Shown here piece by piece: positions 36,875 through 45,568 of a stretch of 64,000 bases of DNA. The translations under genes and the position numbers were made by a program. Position 1 is the first letter of the stretch. Each line of letters opens with the position of its first letter. The notes beneath the pieces are model-generated. The model worked only from the letters and a program-made list of their open reading frames with translations. It did no database searches and had not been told where the DNA came from. Source of the DNA: Streptomyces sp. NBC_01460 (lineage in GTDB: Bacteria > Actinomycetota > Actinomycetes > Streptomycetales > Streptomycetaceae); the NCBI RefSeq assembly GCF_036227405.1, contig NZ_CP109473.1:2108001-2172000 (forward strand), written 5' to 3'.

Positions 36875-38131
36875 TCACTCCGCCGCGGGAGCGTGCTCGG
36901 CGGCGGCCCGTACGTCGATCTCGCGCCAGAACCCCGCCCGGATGGCATAGCGGTCGTGCTCGTCGATCTGGTCGTCCTTGTGCGCGAGCAGTCCGAAGCG
37001 GGCGGCGTACCTCAGGAGTTCGCCGTCGATGCGGTGGGGGATGCGGGGGTACATCGTGGACAGCTTCTGCAGGTGGACGGTCTCCGGCAGCCGTTCCATC
37101 CAGCGCCGGGCGAAGACCTGGCCGACCTCGAAGGGGTCACCGCCGACGGTGGTGATGTCCTCCTCCCGGTCCGCCCAGCGCTGTTCCGCGCTGGTGAGCT
37201 GCGCCAGGGTCGGCAGCGACGCGGTCTCGGCCGGTTCGCCGAGCGGTCCGCCGCGCTCGACCCAGCCCCGGTCGGACGACCAGCGCAGCGTCGCGTTGGC
37301 GGCGGGCGGATGTGCCGTGTGGTGCGTGGCCTGGGGCCCGGGTGCGCGCAGGCTCGCCAGGTCCTTGGGGGTGGGGACGCCCTTGTGGCCGGGCGCCGGT
37401 GGGGCGCCCGGGGTGTCCTCCCCCGTCCGTGTCCCGGCGCCGGTGCCGTTGCGGGCCGCGGCGGCCTGGGCCTCGGACGCCCGCTCGGCGGAGGCGGCGA
37501 GGGCGGCCTCGGGCAGCGGGGCGGAGAGGATCGCGGCGATCTCCGGGCGCGGTGCGGGCGGGGGCGCGCACACGCCGCCCGTGTCCTTGGCCCGTACGGC
37601 CTTGGTGATCCAGGCCCGGTCGAGCACCCGCCGTTCGTCGGCCTCGGCGACCAGGTCCTCGGACTGGTTGTAGTCGCCGTCGGCGGCCTGGACCGCCCAG
37701 AGGTGGACGGCGACCCCGTGTTCCTTGGCGGACATCAGCCCGGGCAGCAGATCCCCGTCACCGGTCACGAGCACCACGTCGGAGCAGGCACGGTTCCTGG
37801 CCAGCTCGGTGAGTTCGGCGTGCATGGCCGCGTCGACGCCCTTCTGCGCCCACCGTCCGTCACTGCGCGTGAGGGCGCCCAGTCGAACGGTCACCCGGGG
37901 CATGACCCGGAGCCTGCGGTGCTCGGGCTGCGGCACGCGGTCGGGGGCGCCGTCGAACCAGTAGATGCGCAGCAGGGGCTGTTCCGTGTCGGCCTCGGCG
38001 CGCTCGCGCAGGCCCTGGATCAGGGCCGCGTGGTCCACCGTGATGCGGGAACGGGCGGGCTCTCCGGCCAGCAGGCTCGCGGCTGCGCCCAGCAGGTAGC
38101 CGGCGTCCACCAGGACGACGCAACGGTCCAC
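36875..38131 (-). CDS. NYN/PIN-like domain protein
   Basis: A 418-aa protein. The N-terminal NYN (PIN-like RNase) domain has acidic residues at D9 (VLVDAGYLL), in WAQKGVDAAMHAEL and in VLVTGDGDLLPGL, the usual metal-binding set. A disordered Ala/Pro/Gly linker (about 200-300) leads to a C-terminal domain (residues about 300-410, beginning RWSSDRGWVERGGPLGE) that is probably OST-HTH/LOTUS-like or a DNA/RNA-binding winged helix. It may act on RNA. GTG at 38131 was chosen because GAGGG lies 8 nt upstream; starts at 38140 or 38179 are possible. Confidence 0.8.
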   Translation of the reverse strand: MDRCVVLVDAGYLLGAAASLLAGEPARSRITVDHAALIQGLRERAEADTEQPLLRIYWFDGAPDRVPQPEHRRLRVMPRVTVRLGALTRSDGRWAQKGVDAAMHAELTELARNRACSDVVLVTGDGDLLPGLMSAKEHGVAVHLWAVQAADGDYNQSEDLVAEADERRVLDRAWITKAVRAKDTGGVCAPPPAPRPEIAAILSAPLPEAALAASAERASEAQAAAARNGTGAGTRTGEDTPGAPPAPGHKGVPTPKDLASLRAPGPQATHHTAHPPAANATLRWSSDRGWVERGGPLGEPAETASLPTLAQLTSAEQRWADREEDITTVGGDPFEVGQVFARRWMERLPETVHLQKLSTMYPRIPHRIDGELLRYAARFGLLAHKDDQIDEHDRYAIRAGFWREIDVRAAAEHAPAAE

Positions 38132-38411
38132 GCGTTCCACCCTCTTCCAACTCGGGAGAGGGTCAGCGGGCCCGGACACGAGGCAGGGGTCCGCCGACCC
38201 GGGGTTCGCTTACTCAGGGTTTCCTTCGAGTCTGCCCGACGGCACGGTCGTTCAGGTCCGGAACTCGATCATCGGCGTGGCGGATCCGGGAAACGGCGCA
38301 TGATACCGCGCCTACTACGCTCGGTAATGATCCAACATGCGGCCTTTGCGGTGCTATGTGAGTCTGACAGCGGTTCTGGACCCCCAGATCTCCCTATCAG
38401 GAGGCATCACG

Positions 38412-38591
38412 ATGGCGAAGAACAAGAACCGCAAGCAGGGCAGCCAGCACGACCGCGCGTCGGCCGCGGAGCGTGGCGCTGAGGAGGCCAAGTCGACGGC
38501 GTACGAGTCGCAGACCCAGCCCCAGTCGCAGGCGCAGGGCAGCCCGTCGGACGTCGCGCGCAAGCACCAGAAGCGCTTCGGCCACAACTGA
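38412..38591 (+). CDS. Small Gln/Ser-rich basic protein
   Basis: A 59-aa hydrophilic protein (MAKNKNRKQGSQHDRASAAE onward), with a basic N-terminus, a Q-x-Q-S-Q-A-Q core and a basic HQKRFGHN end. It has no hydrophobic segment or recognisable domain and is probably disordered. It has a good ribosome binding site (GGAGG, 8 nt before ATG 38412) and a strong terminator 20 nt after the stop, which both argue that it is a real gene. Similar small proteins occur in Streptomyces; function unknown. The 280 nt upstream hold no other gene. Confidence 0.75.
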   Translation: MAKNKNRKQGSQHDRASAAERGAEEAKSTAYESQTQPQSQAQGSPSDVARKHQKRFGHN

Positions 38592-38610
38592 CCCACCGGG
38601 CCGGCAGGCC

Positions 38611-38646
38611 GAGAGGGGCGCCCCGCGGTCGCGGGGCGCCCCTCTC
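38611..38646. terminator. Strong bidirectional terminator hairpin
   Basis: A perfect 16-bp stem (GAGAGGGGCGCCCCGC with GCGGGGCGCCCCTCTC, loop GGTC) separates the small gene at 38412-38591 from the convergent end of dnaE at 38668. Confidence 0.85.
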
Positions 38647-38667
38647 GCGGGTGCGGGTGCGGGCGGG

Positions 38668-41600
38668 TCAGCCGGCCAGGCAGGACGGGCCGAGCAGCAC
38701 CTTCAGGTCGCCGAAGAGGGCGGGGTCCGGCTTGACGCGGTGCCGGTCGAGCCGGAGCACGGTGGTCTTGCGGGGGCCCTGGAGCCTGATGCGGACCTCG
38801 GTGTCGCCCCGGTGGTTGCTGAGGACCTCGCCGAGGCGGCTGACCATGGGCGGGGTGACCCGGACCGTGGGGATGGTCAGGACGACGGGTGCGTTGGACC
38901 CGGCGTTGGAGATGTCGGGGACCTGCATCTCCATGGCGACCAGGCGCGGCACGTCCTCGCGCTTGTCGAGGCGGCCCTTGACGAAGACGACGGTGTCCTC
39001 GACGAGCTGGGTGGAGACCAGCTGGTAGGTCGCGGGGAAGAACATGCACTCGATGGAGCCCGCGAGGTCCTCCACGGTGGCGATGGCCCAGGCGTTGCCC
39101 TGCTTGGTCATCTTGCGCTGGAGGCCGGAGATGATGCCGCCCACGGTGACGATCGCGCCGTCGGAGTGCTCACCTCCGGTGAGCTGGGAGATCGCCGCGT
39201 CCGACTTGTCGGACAGGACGTGCTCCAGTCCGAAGAGCGGGTGGTCGGAGACGTAGAGGCCGAGCATCTCGCGCTCCTGCGCGAGCAGGTAGGACTTCTC
39301 CCACTCGATGTCGGAGAACTCGACGTCGAGGCCGAAGCCCGGCTCGTCGCTCGTCTCGTCCCCGCCGCCGAAGAGGTCGAACTGTCCCTCGGCCTCCTTG
39401 CGCTTGACCTGCACCACGTTGTCGATCATCGGCTCGTGGTGGGCGACGAGTCCCTTGCGGGTGTGCCCCATCTCGTCGAAGGCGCCGGCCTTGATGAGCG
39501 ACTCGACGGTGCGCTTGTTGCAGACGACCGCCTCGACCTTGTCGAGGAAGTCGGGGAACGTGGAGTACTTCCCCTTCGCCTTGCGGCACCTGATGATCGA
39601 GTCGACCACGTTCGTCCCGACGTTGCGGACGGCGGTCAGGCCGAAGAGGATCACGTCGTCGCCCTGGGCGGCGAAGTTCGGCTCGGACTCGTTGACGTTC
39701 GGCGGGAGCACCTTGATGCCCATGCGCCGGCACTCGTTGAGGTAGACCGCGGACTTGTCCTTGTCGTCCTTGACGGAGGTCAGCAGGGCCGCCATGTACT
39801 CGGCGGGGTAGTTCGCCTTGAGGTAGGCGGTCCAGTAGGTGACCAGGCCGTACGCGGAGGAGTGCGCCTTGTTGAAGGCGTATCCGGCGAAGGGCACCAG
39901 GACGTCCCACAGGGCCTTGATGGCCGCGTCGGAGAAGCCGTTCTTCTTGGCGCCGGCCTCGAAGAGGACGAAGTTCTTCGCCAGCTCGTCGGCCTTCTTC
40001 TTGCCCATCACGCGGCGCAGGATGTCGGCCTCGCCGAGCGAGTAGCCGGCGACGATCTGGGCGGCCTTCTGCACCTGCTCCTGGTACACGATGAGGCCGT
40101 AGGTGAGGCCGAGGACCTCCTTGAGGGGCTCCTCCAGCTCCGGGTGGATCGGGGTGATCTCCTGCCGGGCGTTCTTGCGCTCGGCGTAGTTCGTGTGCGA
40201 GTTCATGCCCATCGGGCCCGGCCGGTAGAGGGCCGAGACGGCGGAGATGTCCTCGAAGTTGTCGGGCTGCATCTGGCGCAGGAGCGAGCGCATGGGGCCG
40301 CCGTCGAACTGGAACACCCCGAGCGTGTCACCGCGGCACAGCAGCTCGTACGTCTTGGGGTCGTCCAGCGGGAGGGAGAGCATCTCCAGGTCGACGCCCT
40401 TGTTGGCCTTCACCATCTTGATGGCGTCGTCCATGATCGTCAGGTTGCGCAGGCCCAGGAAGTCCATCTTGAGCAGGCCGAGCGACTCGCACTGGGGGTA
40501 GTCCCACTGCGTGATCGTCACACCGTCGGTGTGCCGCACCCAGATAGGCGCGTGGTCGACGATCGGCTCGCTGGACATGATCACGCCGGCCGCGTGCACG
40601 CCCATCTGCCGGACGAGACCCTCCACGCCCTTGGCGGTGTCGATCACCTTCTGGACGTCCGGCTCGTTCTCGTACATCCCCCGGATCTCGCCCGCCTCGC
40701 TGTAGCGCGGGTGCTTCGGGTCGGTGATGCCGTTGAGGTCGATGCCCTTGCCGAGGACGTCGGCGGGCATGGCCTTGGTGAGGCGGTCGCCCATCGCGTA
40801 CGGGTAGCCCAGGACGCGCGCGGAGTCCTTGATCGCGTTCTTGGCCTTGATCTTGCCGTAGGTGCCGATCATGGCGACCTTGTCGGCGCCGTACTTCTCG
40901 GTCACGTACCGGATGACCTCGACGCGCCTGCGCTCGTCGAAGTCGATGTCGACGTCGGGCATGGAGACGCGCTCGGGGTTGAGGAAGCGCTCGAAGATCA
41001 GCCCGTGGGTGATCGGGTCGAGGTCGGTGATGCCCATGGCGTACGCGACGATCGAGCCGGCCGCGGAACCGCGGCCGGGGCCCACCGCGATGCCGTTGTT
41101 CTTGGCCCACATGATGAAGTCGGCGACGACGAGGAAGTACCCCGGGAACCCCATCTGGATGATGATGTCCATCTCGTACTCGGCCTGCTTCTGCCGGTCC
41201 TCGGGGACACCCGCGGGGTAGCGGCGGCCCATGCCGACGCGGACCTCCTCCTGGAACCAGGTGATCTCGGTGAAGCCCTCCGGGATGTCGAACTTCGGCA
41301 TCAGGTCGCGCTTCTCGAACATGCCGGTGGTGTCGATCTGCTGCGCGACGAGGAGGGTGTTGGCGCAGCCCTCCTGCCAGGCGTCGGAGGAGTCGACGCC
41401 GTACATCTCGTCCGTCGTCTTGAGGTAGTAGCCCGTGCCGTCGAAGCGGAAGCGGTCGGGGTCGGAGAGGTTCTTCCCGGTCTGGATGCAGAGCAGGGCG
41501 TCGTGCGCGGTCGCCTCGTTGGCGTAGGTGTAGTGCGAGTCGTTCGTCACGAGCGGCGGGATGTCCAGCTTCCGGCCGATCTCCAGGAGCCCGTCACGGA

Positions 41601-42204
41601 CCCGGCGCTCGATCTCGATGCCGTGGTCCATCAGCTCCAGGAAGTACCTGCCCTCGCCGAAGATGTCCTTGTAGTCGGACGCCGCCTTGACCGCCTCGTC
41701 GAACTGTCCGAGCCGCAGCCGGGTCTGCACCTCGCCGGAGGGGCATCCGGTGGAGGCGATCAGGCCCTCGGACCACTGGGAGATGGTCTCCCTGTCCATG
41801 CGCGGCCACTTCTGCAGCCAGCCCTCGGCGTACGCGTCCGAGGAGAGCTTGAAGAGGTTGTGCAGTCCGGTGCTGTTCGCCGCCCAGATCGTCTTGTGGG
41901 TATAGCCACCGGAACCCGACACGTCGTCGCGCTTCTGGTGCGGCTGGCCCCACTGGATCTTGCGCTTGTGCTTGCGCGACTCGGGGGCGACGTACGCCTC
42001 GATCCCGATGATCGGCGTCACCCCGGCCTTCTGGGCCGAGTGGAAGAAGTCGTACGCCCCGTGGAGGTTGCCGTGGTCGGTCATCGCGATGTGCGACATG
42101 CCCATCTCGTTGCACGCCTCGAACATGTCCTTGAGCCGCGCGGCACCGTCCAGCAGGGAGTACTGGGTGTGGACGTGCAGGTGCGTGAAGGGCGGCTTGC
42201 TCAC
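38668..42204 (-). CDS. dnaE: DNA polymerase III alpha subunit (DnaE1 type)
   Basis: The catalytic subunit of the replicase, 1178 aa. The N-terminal PHP domain begins HLHVHTQYSLLDG (H8, H10, H12 region). The palm carries the catalytic PDVDIDF motif at residues 416-422, so D417 and D419 are the metal-binding acids, and GVQFDGG-like and KMDFLGLRNLT segments follow. The C-terminus has the OB fold. Length and context fit the essential DnaE1 rather than an error-prone DnaE2. GTG at 42204 is preceded by GGAGG at about 9 nt. Confidence 0.98.
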   Translation of the reverse strand: MSKPPFTHLHVHTQYSLLDGAARLKDMFEACNEMGMSHIAMTDHGNLHGAYDFFHSAQKAGVTPIIGIEAYVAPESRKHKRKIQWGQPHQKRDDVSGSGGYTHKTIWAANSTGLHNLFKLSSDAYAEGWLQKWPRMDRETISQWSEGLIASTGCPSGEVQTRLRLGQFDEAVKAASDYKDIFGEGRYFLELMDHGIEIERRVRDGLLEIGRKLDIPPLVTNDSHYTYANEATAHDALLCIQTGKNLSDPDRFRFDGTGYYLKTTDEMYGVDSSDAWQEGCANTLLVAQQIDTTGMFEKRDLMPKFDIPEGFTEITWFQEEVRVGMGRRYPAGVPEDRQKQAEYEMDIIIQMGFPGYFLVVADFIMWAKNNGIAVGPGRGSAAGSIVAYAMGITDLDPITHGLIFERFLNPERVSMPDVDIDFDERRRVEVIRYVTEKYGADKVAMIGTYGKIKAKNAIKDSARVLGYPYAMGDRLTKAMPADVLGKGIDLNGITDPKHPRYSEAGEIRGMYENEPDVQKVIDTAKGVEGLVRQMGVHAAGVIMSSEPIVDHAPIWVRHTDGVTITQWDYPQCESLGLLKMDFLGLRNLTIMDDAIKMVKANKGVDLEMLSLPLDDPKTYELLCRGDTLGVFQFDGGPMRSLLRQMQPDNFEDISAVSALYRPGPMGMNSHTNYAERKNARQEITPIHPELEEPLKEVLGLTYGLIVYQEQVQKAAQIVAGYSLGEADILRRVMGKKKADELAKNFVLFEAGAKKNGFSDAAIKALWDVLVPFAGYAFNKAHSSAYGLVTYWTAYLKANYPAEYMAALLTSVKDDKDKSAVYLNECRRMGIKVLPPNVNESEPNFAAQGDDVILFGLTAVRNVGTNVVDSIIRCRKAKGKYSTFPDFLDKVEAVVCNKRTVESLIKAGAFDEMGHTRKGLVAHHEPMIDNVVQVKRKEAEGQFDLFGGGDETSDEPGFGLDVEFSDIEWEKSYLLAQEREMLGLYVSDHPLFGLEHVLSDKSDAAISQLTGGEHSDGAIVTVGGIISGLQRKMTKQGNAWAIATVEDLAGSIECMFFPATYQLVSTQLVEDTVVFVKGRLDKREDVPRLVAMEMQVPDISNAGSNAPVVLTIPTVRVTPPMVSRLGEVLSNHRGDTEVRIRLQGPRKTTVLRLDRHRVKPDPALFGDLKVLLGPSCLAG

Positions 42205-42260
42205 GGCGCTGTGCCTCCGGAATCGGGAACGGCGGGGCGCGGAGCGCCTCGGCGAGGGGT

Positions 42261-42291
42261 GGTGACGGGGGTGACGGGCGGGTGGTGACGG
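42261..42291. repeat. Three GGTGACGG direct repeats upstream of dnaE
   Basis: GGTGACGG occurs at 42261, 42270 and 42284 in the 222-nt divergent region between dnaE (start 42204) and the DUF2252 gene (start 42427). It may be a regulator site or chance in GC-rich DNA. Confidence 0.35.
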
Positions 42292-42426
42292 CTTGGGGGG
42301 ACAGCGTGGAAGTCTACGTCTCCGAGGTGACGGACGACGGGCACTCCGGGGTACGGTCGCGCGTTGGAAGAGCGGGGACGCCCGTCCCATTTGTCATGAA
42401 CGCCAGTTACCAGGAGGCACCGAACG

Positions 42427-43752
42427 ATGTCGGACACGCAGACCGGCGCGGAGCAGCGCGGGGAGCAGATTCTCGCCGTTTTCGACACCGCGTTCGGGCA
42501 GCTCCTGGCCGCCGACCCCGCAGCCTTCCGGGTGAAGTTCCGCAAGATGGCGGGCTCCGCCTTCGCCTTCTACCGGGGCTCGGCCGGTCTGTTCTACGCC
42601 GATCTGGACCGCGAGCAGAACACCGGCGCCTACCTGGACGAGCGCACGAGCAGGGTCTGGATCCACGGTGACCTGCACGCCGAGAACTTCGGCACGTACA
42701 TGGACGCCAACGGCCGGCTCGTGTTCAACGTCAACGACTTCGACGAGGCGTACGTGGGGCCCTTCACCTGGGACCTCAAGCGCTTCGCCGCCTCCGTCGC
42801 CCTCATCGGCTACGCGAAGGCGCTGGGCGACGACCAGATCACCGAGCTCGTCCGGGTCTACGCCGCCGCCTACCGGGAGCGGATCCACGCCCTGGCGACG
42901 GGCGCCAAGAACGACGAGGTGCCGCCCTTCACCCTGGACACCGCCGAGGGCCCGCTGCTCGGCGCGCTGCGCGTCGCCCGGGGCCTCACCCGGTTCGGGC
43001 TGCTGGACTCGATGACGGAGATCAGGGACTTCGAGCGCCGCTTCACCGCCGACGGCGGCGCGATCGACCTGGACGCGGCGACGCGGTACAAGGTGCTCGC
43101 GGCGTTCGACGGCTACCTGGAGACGCTGCCCGAGTCGAGCCTGGCGCGGCCCGACTCGTACCGGGTGAAGGACGTCGTCGGCCGCCGGGGCATCGGCATC
43201 GGGTCGGCGGGCCTGCCCTCGTACAACATCCTCCTGGAGGGCAACAGCGACGCCCTGGAGAACGACGTGGTGATCTACCTCAAGCAGGCGCAGACCCCCG
43301 CCGTCTCCCGGCACATCACCGACGCGTCCGTCCGGGAGTACTTCCAGCACGAGGGCCACCGCACGGTGATCTCGCAGCGTGCCCTCCAGGCGCACGCCGA
43401 CCCGTGGCTGGGCTGGACCGAGCTGGACGGGTCCGGGCAGCTGGTGGCCGAGGTCTCCCCGTACGCGGTCGACCTGGACTGGTCCGACATCGACGAGCCG
43501 GAGGAGATCGCGGCGGTGGTCGCCGACCTCGGCCGGGCCACGGCCACGATGCACTCGGCGGCGGACGACGAGAGCGGGCACTCGCTGGTGCCGTTCTCCA
43601 CGGAGCGCGCGATCGACGCGGCCATCGCGGCCGACGAGGAGGGCTTCGCGGAGCTGCTGACCGACTTCGCGCACAGCTACGGCGCCCGGGCGCGGGCCGA
43701 CCACCAGATCTTCGTGGACCTCTTCCGCAACGGCCGTATCCCGGGTCTGTAG
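42427..43752 (+). CDS. DUF2252 family protein (kinase-like)
   Basis: A 441-aa cytosolic protein of the DUF2252 family. It carries HGDLHAENFG and the following NDFDEAYVGPFTWDLKR, which resemble the catalytic HxDxxxxN and metal-binding D motifs of aminoglycoside-phosphotransferase-like kinases. An N-lobe-like part (KFRKMAGSAFAFYRGSAGLF) precedes it. Phosphotransferase activity is inferred from these motifs and the substrate is unknown. AGGAGG lies upstream of the ATG at 42427. It is divergent from dnaE. Confidence 0.85.
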   Translation: MSDTQTGAEQRGEQILAVFDTAFGQLLAADPAAFRVKFRKMAGSAFAFYRGSAGLFYADLDREQNTGAYLDERTSRVWIHGDLHAENFGTYMDANGRLVFNVNDFDEAYVGPFTWDLKRFAASVALIGYAKALGDDQITELVRVYAAAYRERIHALATGAKNDEVPPFTLDTAEGPLLGALRVARGLTRFGLLDSMTEIRDFERRFTADGGAIDLDAATRYKVLAAFDGYLETLPESSLARPDSYRVKDVVGRRGIGIGSAGLPSYNILLEGNSDALENDVVIYLKQAQTPAVSRHITDASVREYFQHEGHRTVISQRALQAHADPWLGWTELDGSGQLVAEVSPYAVDLDWSDIDEPEEIAAVVADLGRATATMHSAADDESGHSLVPFSTERAIDAAIAADEEGFAELLTDFAHSYGARARADHQIFVDLFRNGRIPGL

Positions 43753-43794
43753 TCCCGGATCCCACCGGCCCTTAGGGACCGCTTACAGGAACGC

Positions 43795-44538
43795 ATGGCA
43801 CACTCTCCGGCGATGGACGTATCAGGGACGCAGATCAGAGCGGTACGCGCGGCGCTGTTCACCGCGCTCGTCGTCACGCTCTCGTCCGCGTCCCATGTGC
43901 TGCTCTCCCGGGTGCCGCTGCCGATGACCGCTGTCGCGCTGCTGGCCGGGGCGGTCTTCGCCGTGGCGTTCGCGCTGGCGGGCCGGGAGCGCGGCTTCGG
44001 GGCGATCGCCGGGCTGCTCGTCCCGCTGGAGCTGGCGGCCGACACGGTGTTCACCACCGGCCAGCACCTCTGTTACGGAGCGGCGGGCGGCCCGATCGCG
44101 GGTCCGCTGCGCTCCGTGGGCGTCGACGTCCTCTGCGGTGGCGAGGCCGGGTCCGGTTCCGACACGCTCTCCGGCGTGGCGGCGGTCGGCACACCCCTGG
44201 CCGGGGTGGCCGACGGCGGGGACCACGCCGCCGCCCTGCTGGCCTCGCCGGGACCCGCCGTCCCGTGGCTGCTGCTCGCCGCGCACGTGACGGTGGGCCT
44301 GCTCGCGGCCGCCTGGCTGCGGCGCGGCGAGTCCGCGCTCGCGGGGCTGGTGCGCTCGGCGGCGGCCTTCGCCTTCCGGCCCCTGCTCACCGCGGTCGCC
44401 GTCGTGGGTGCGCCGCGGCGCCCCGCACGCTCCGGCGTCCGGCGCGCCGGACGCCCGCACCCGCTCGCCCCCGCCCGCTTCCTGGTGCACTCCGTGGGAC
44501 GGAGGGGCCCGCCGCGCTCGGCCTGCATCCCTGTCTGA
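43795..44538 (+). CDS. Integral membrane protein, unknown family
   Basis: A 247-aa protein with about five membrane segments (residues about 20-40, 43-62, 66-85, 160-180 and 188-205) and an Arg/Pro-rich tail. Two cysteines (about C92 in LCYGAAGG and C113 in VLCGGEAG) face a Gly/Ala/Ser-rich loop between membrane segments 3 and 4 and may form a disulfide. It is followed 49 nt later by a DsbA-like gene, suggesting a functional pair. ATG 43795 has AGGA close upstream; a second Met at 43813 is possible. Confidence 0.65.
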   Translation: MAHSPAMDVSGTQIRAVRAALFTALVVTLSSASHVLLSRVPLPMTAVALLAGAVFAVAFALAGRERGFGAIAGLLVPLELAADTVFTTGQHLCYGAAGGPIAGPLRSVGVDVLCGGEAGSGSDTLSGVAAVGTPLAGVADGGDHAAALLASPGPAVPWLLLAAHVTVGLLAAAWLRRGESALAGLVRSAAAFAFRPLLTAVAVVGAPRRPARSGVRRAGRPHPLAPARFLVHSVGRRGPPRSACIPV

Positions 44539-44587
44539 GCACGCGGTACGACCCCCTGAGCCACCCCCACCCCTACGGAGCATCCTC

Positions 44588-45403
44588 ATGAGCAGTCGCA
44601 ACAGCCAGGCCAACAAGTCCGCCGCCCGTGAGCGGCTGCGCGTGGAGCGCGAGCGCCAGGCGAAGAAGGACAAGGCACGCAAGCAGATCGTCGTCGGCGT
44701 CTCGGTCGTCGCCGTGCTGGCGATCGCCGGCGGTGTCAGCTACGGCGTGATGCAGCTGAACAAGCCCTCCGCCTGGGAGGCCGCGGCGGACGCGAAGAAC
44801 GTCACCGCACCCAAGAACACCTCGGGTGACGACGGCACCACCGTCGTGATCGGCGAGTCGAGCGCCAAGAAGACCCTTGAGCTGTACGAGGACTCGCGCT
44901 GCCCGATCTGTGCCACGTTCGAGCAGACGGTCGGCGAGACCGTGGCCAAGGACGTCGACGCCGGCAAGTACAAGATCAAGTACGTAGGCGCCACGTTCAT
45001 CGACAACTCCGACAGCGGCGAAGGCTCGAAGAACGCCCTGAGCGCCCTGGGCGCGGCACTCGACGTGAGCCCGGAGGCCTTCCTGGAGTACAAGACCGCC
45101 CTGTACTCCGCGAAGTACCACCCGGAGGAGACCTCCGACAAGTTCGCCAAGGACAGCTACCTGATCGAGGTGGCGGACACGGTGGACGCGCTGAAGGGCA
45201 ACAAGGCGTTCCAGAAGAACGTCGAGGACGGTACGTACGACGCCTGGGCGATCAAGATGTCCAAGGCGTTCGACAAGAGCGGGGTGCAGGGCACGCCCAC
45301 CCTCAAGATGGACGGCAAGACGCTCACCGCCGAGGGCAGCGAGAACGCCCCCATGACGGTGGCCGACTTCGACAAGGCGATCACCAAGGCGCTCAAGGGC
45401 TGA
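44588..45403 (+). CDS. Membrane-anchored DsbA-like thioredoxin-fold protein (second copy)
   Basis: A 271-aa protein with a charged N-terminus, one membrane segment (about residues 34-54) and an external DsbA-like domain. The redox motif is CPIC at residues 105-108 (EDSRCPICATF) and the cis-Pro loop is GTPTLKMDG. It has the same layout as the protein at 706-1530 but only moderate identity, so this is an older paralogue. It likely handles secreted-protein disulfides. The ATG at 44588 has GGAG about 8 nt upstream. Confidence 0.9.
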   Translation: MSSRNSQANKSAARERLRVERERQAKKDKARKQIVVGVSVVAVLAIAGGVSYGVMQLNKPSAWEAAADAKNVTAPKNTSGDDGTTVVIGESSAKKTLELYEDSRCPICATFEQTVGETVAKDVDAGKYKIKYVGATFIDNSDSGEGSKNALSALGAALDVSPEAFLEYKTALYSAKYHPEETSDKFAKDSYLIEVADTVDALKGNKAFQKNVEDGTYDAWAIKMSKAFDKSGVQGTPTLKMDGKTLTAEGSENAPMTVADFDKAITKALKG

Positions 45404-45502
45404 GACCCTCCTGCGGTCCTCCTGCCGTGAAGGCCGGAGGACCGACGGGAAAAGCCGCGGCCCGGCGGGGGCGGTCGGCGTGACTCCGGGCGTCATCCGG
45501 CC

Positions 45503-45539
45503 AACAGGCGGGCGAACTTCCTTTGTTCGCCCGCCTGTT
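45503..45539 (+). terminator. Perfect 15-bp hairpin before phoD
   Basis: AACAGGCGGGCGAAC pairs perfectly with GTTCGCCCGCCTGTT around a 7-nt loop (TTCCTTT), 100 nt after the DsbA-like gene and 30 nt before phoD. It probably terminates the upstream transcript; it also contains GTTCGCC repeats next to the phoD promoter. Confidence 0.7.
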
Positions 45540-45554
45540 CGCCGTACCCGCCAG

Positions 45555-45560
45555 TAGGGT
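45555..45560 (+). promoter_or_regulatory. Probable -10 box for leaderless phoD mRNA
   Basis: TAGGGT ends 8 nt before the GTG at 45569; no ribosome binding site is present. Two GTTCGCC copies at 45525 and 45537, 12 nt apart, resemble the GTTCACC repeats of PhoP boxes, although the usual unit is 11 nt. Confidence 0.45.
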
Positions 45561-45568
45561 GATCGCCC

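Noticed and set aside
38473..42288. Long plus-strand frame opposite dnaE
   Set aside because: Shadow of dnaE; no start context and no recognisable domain.
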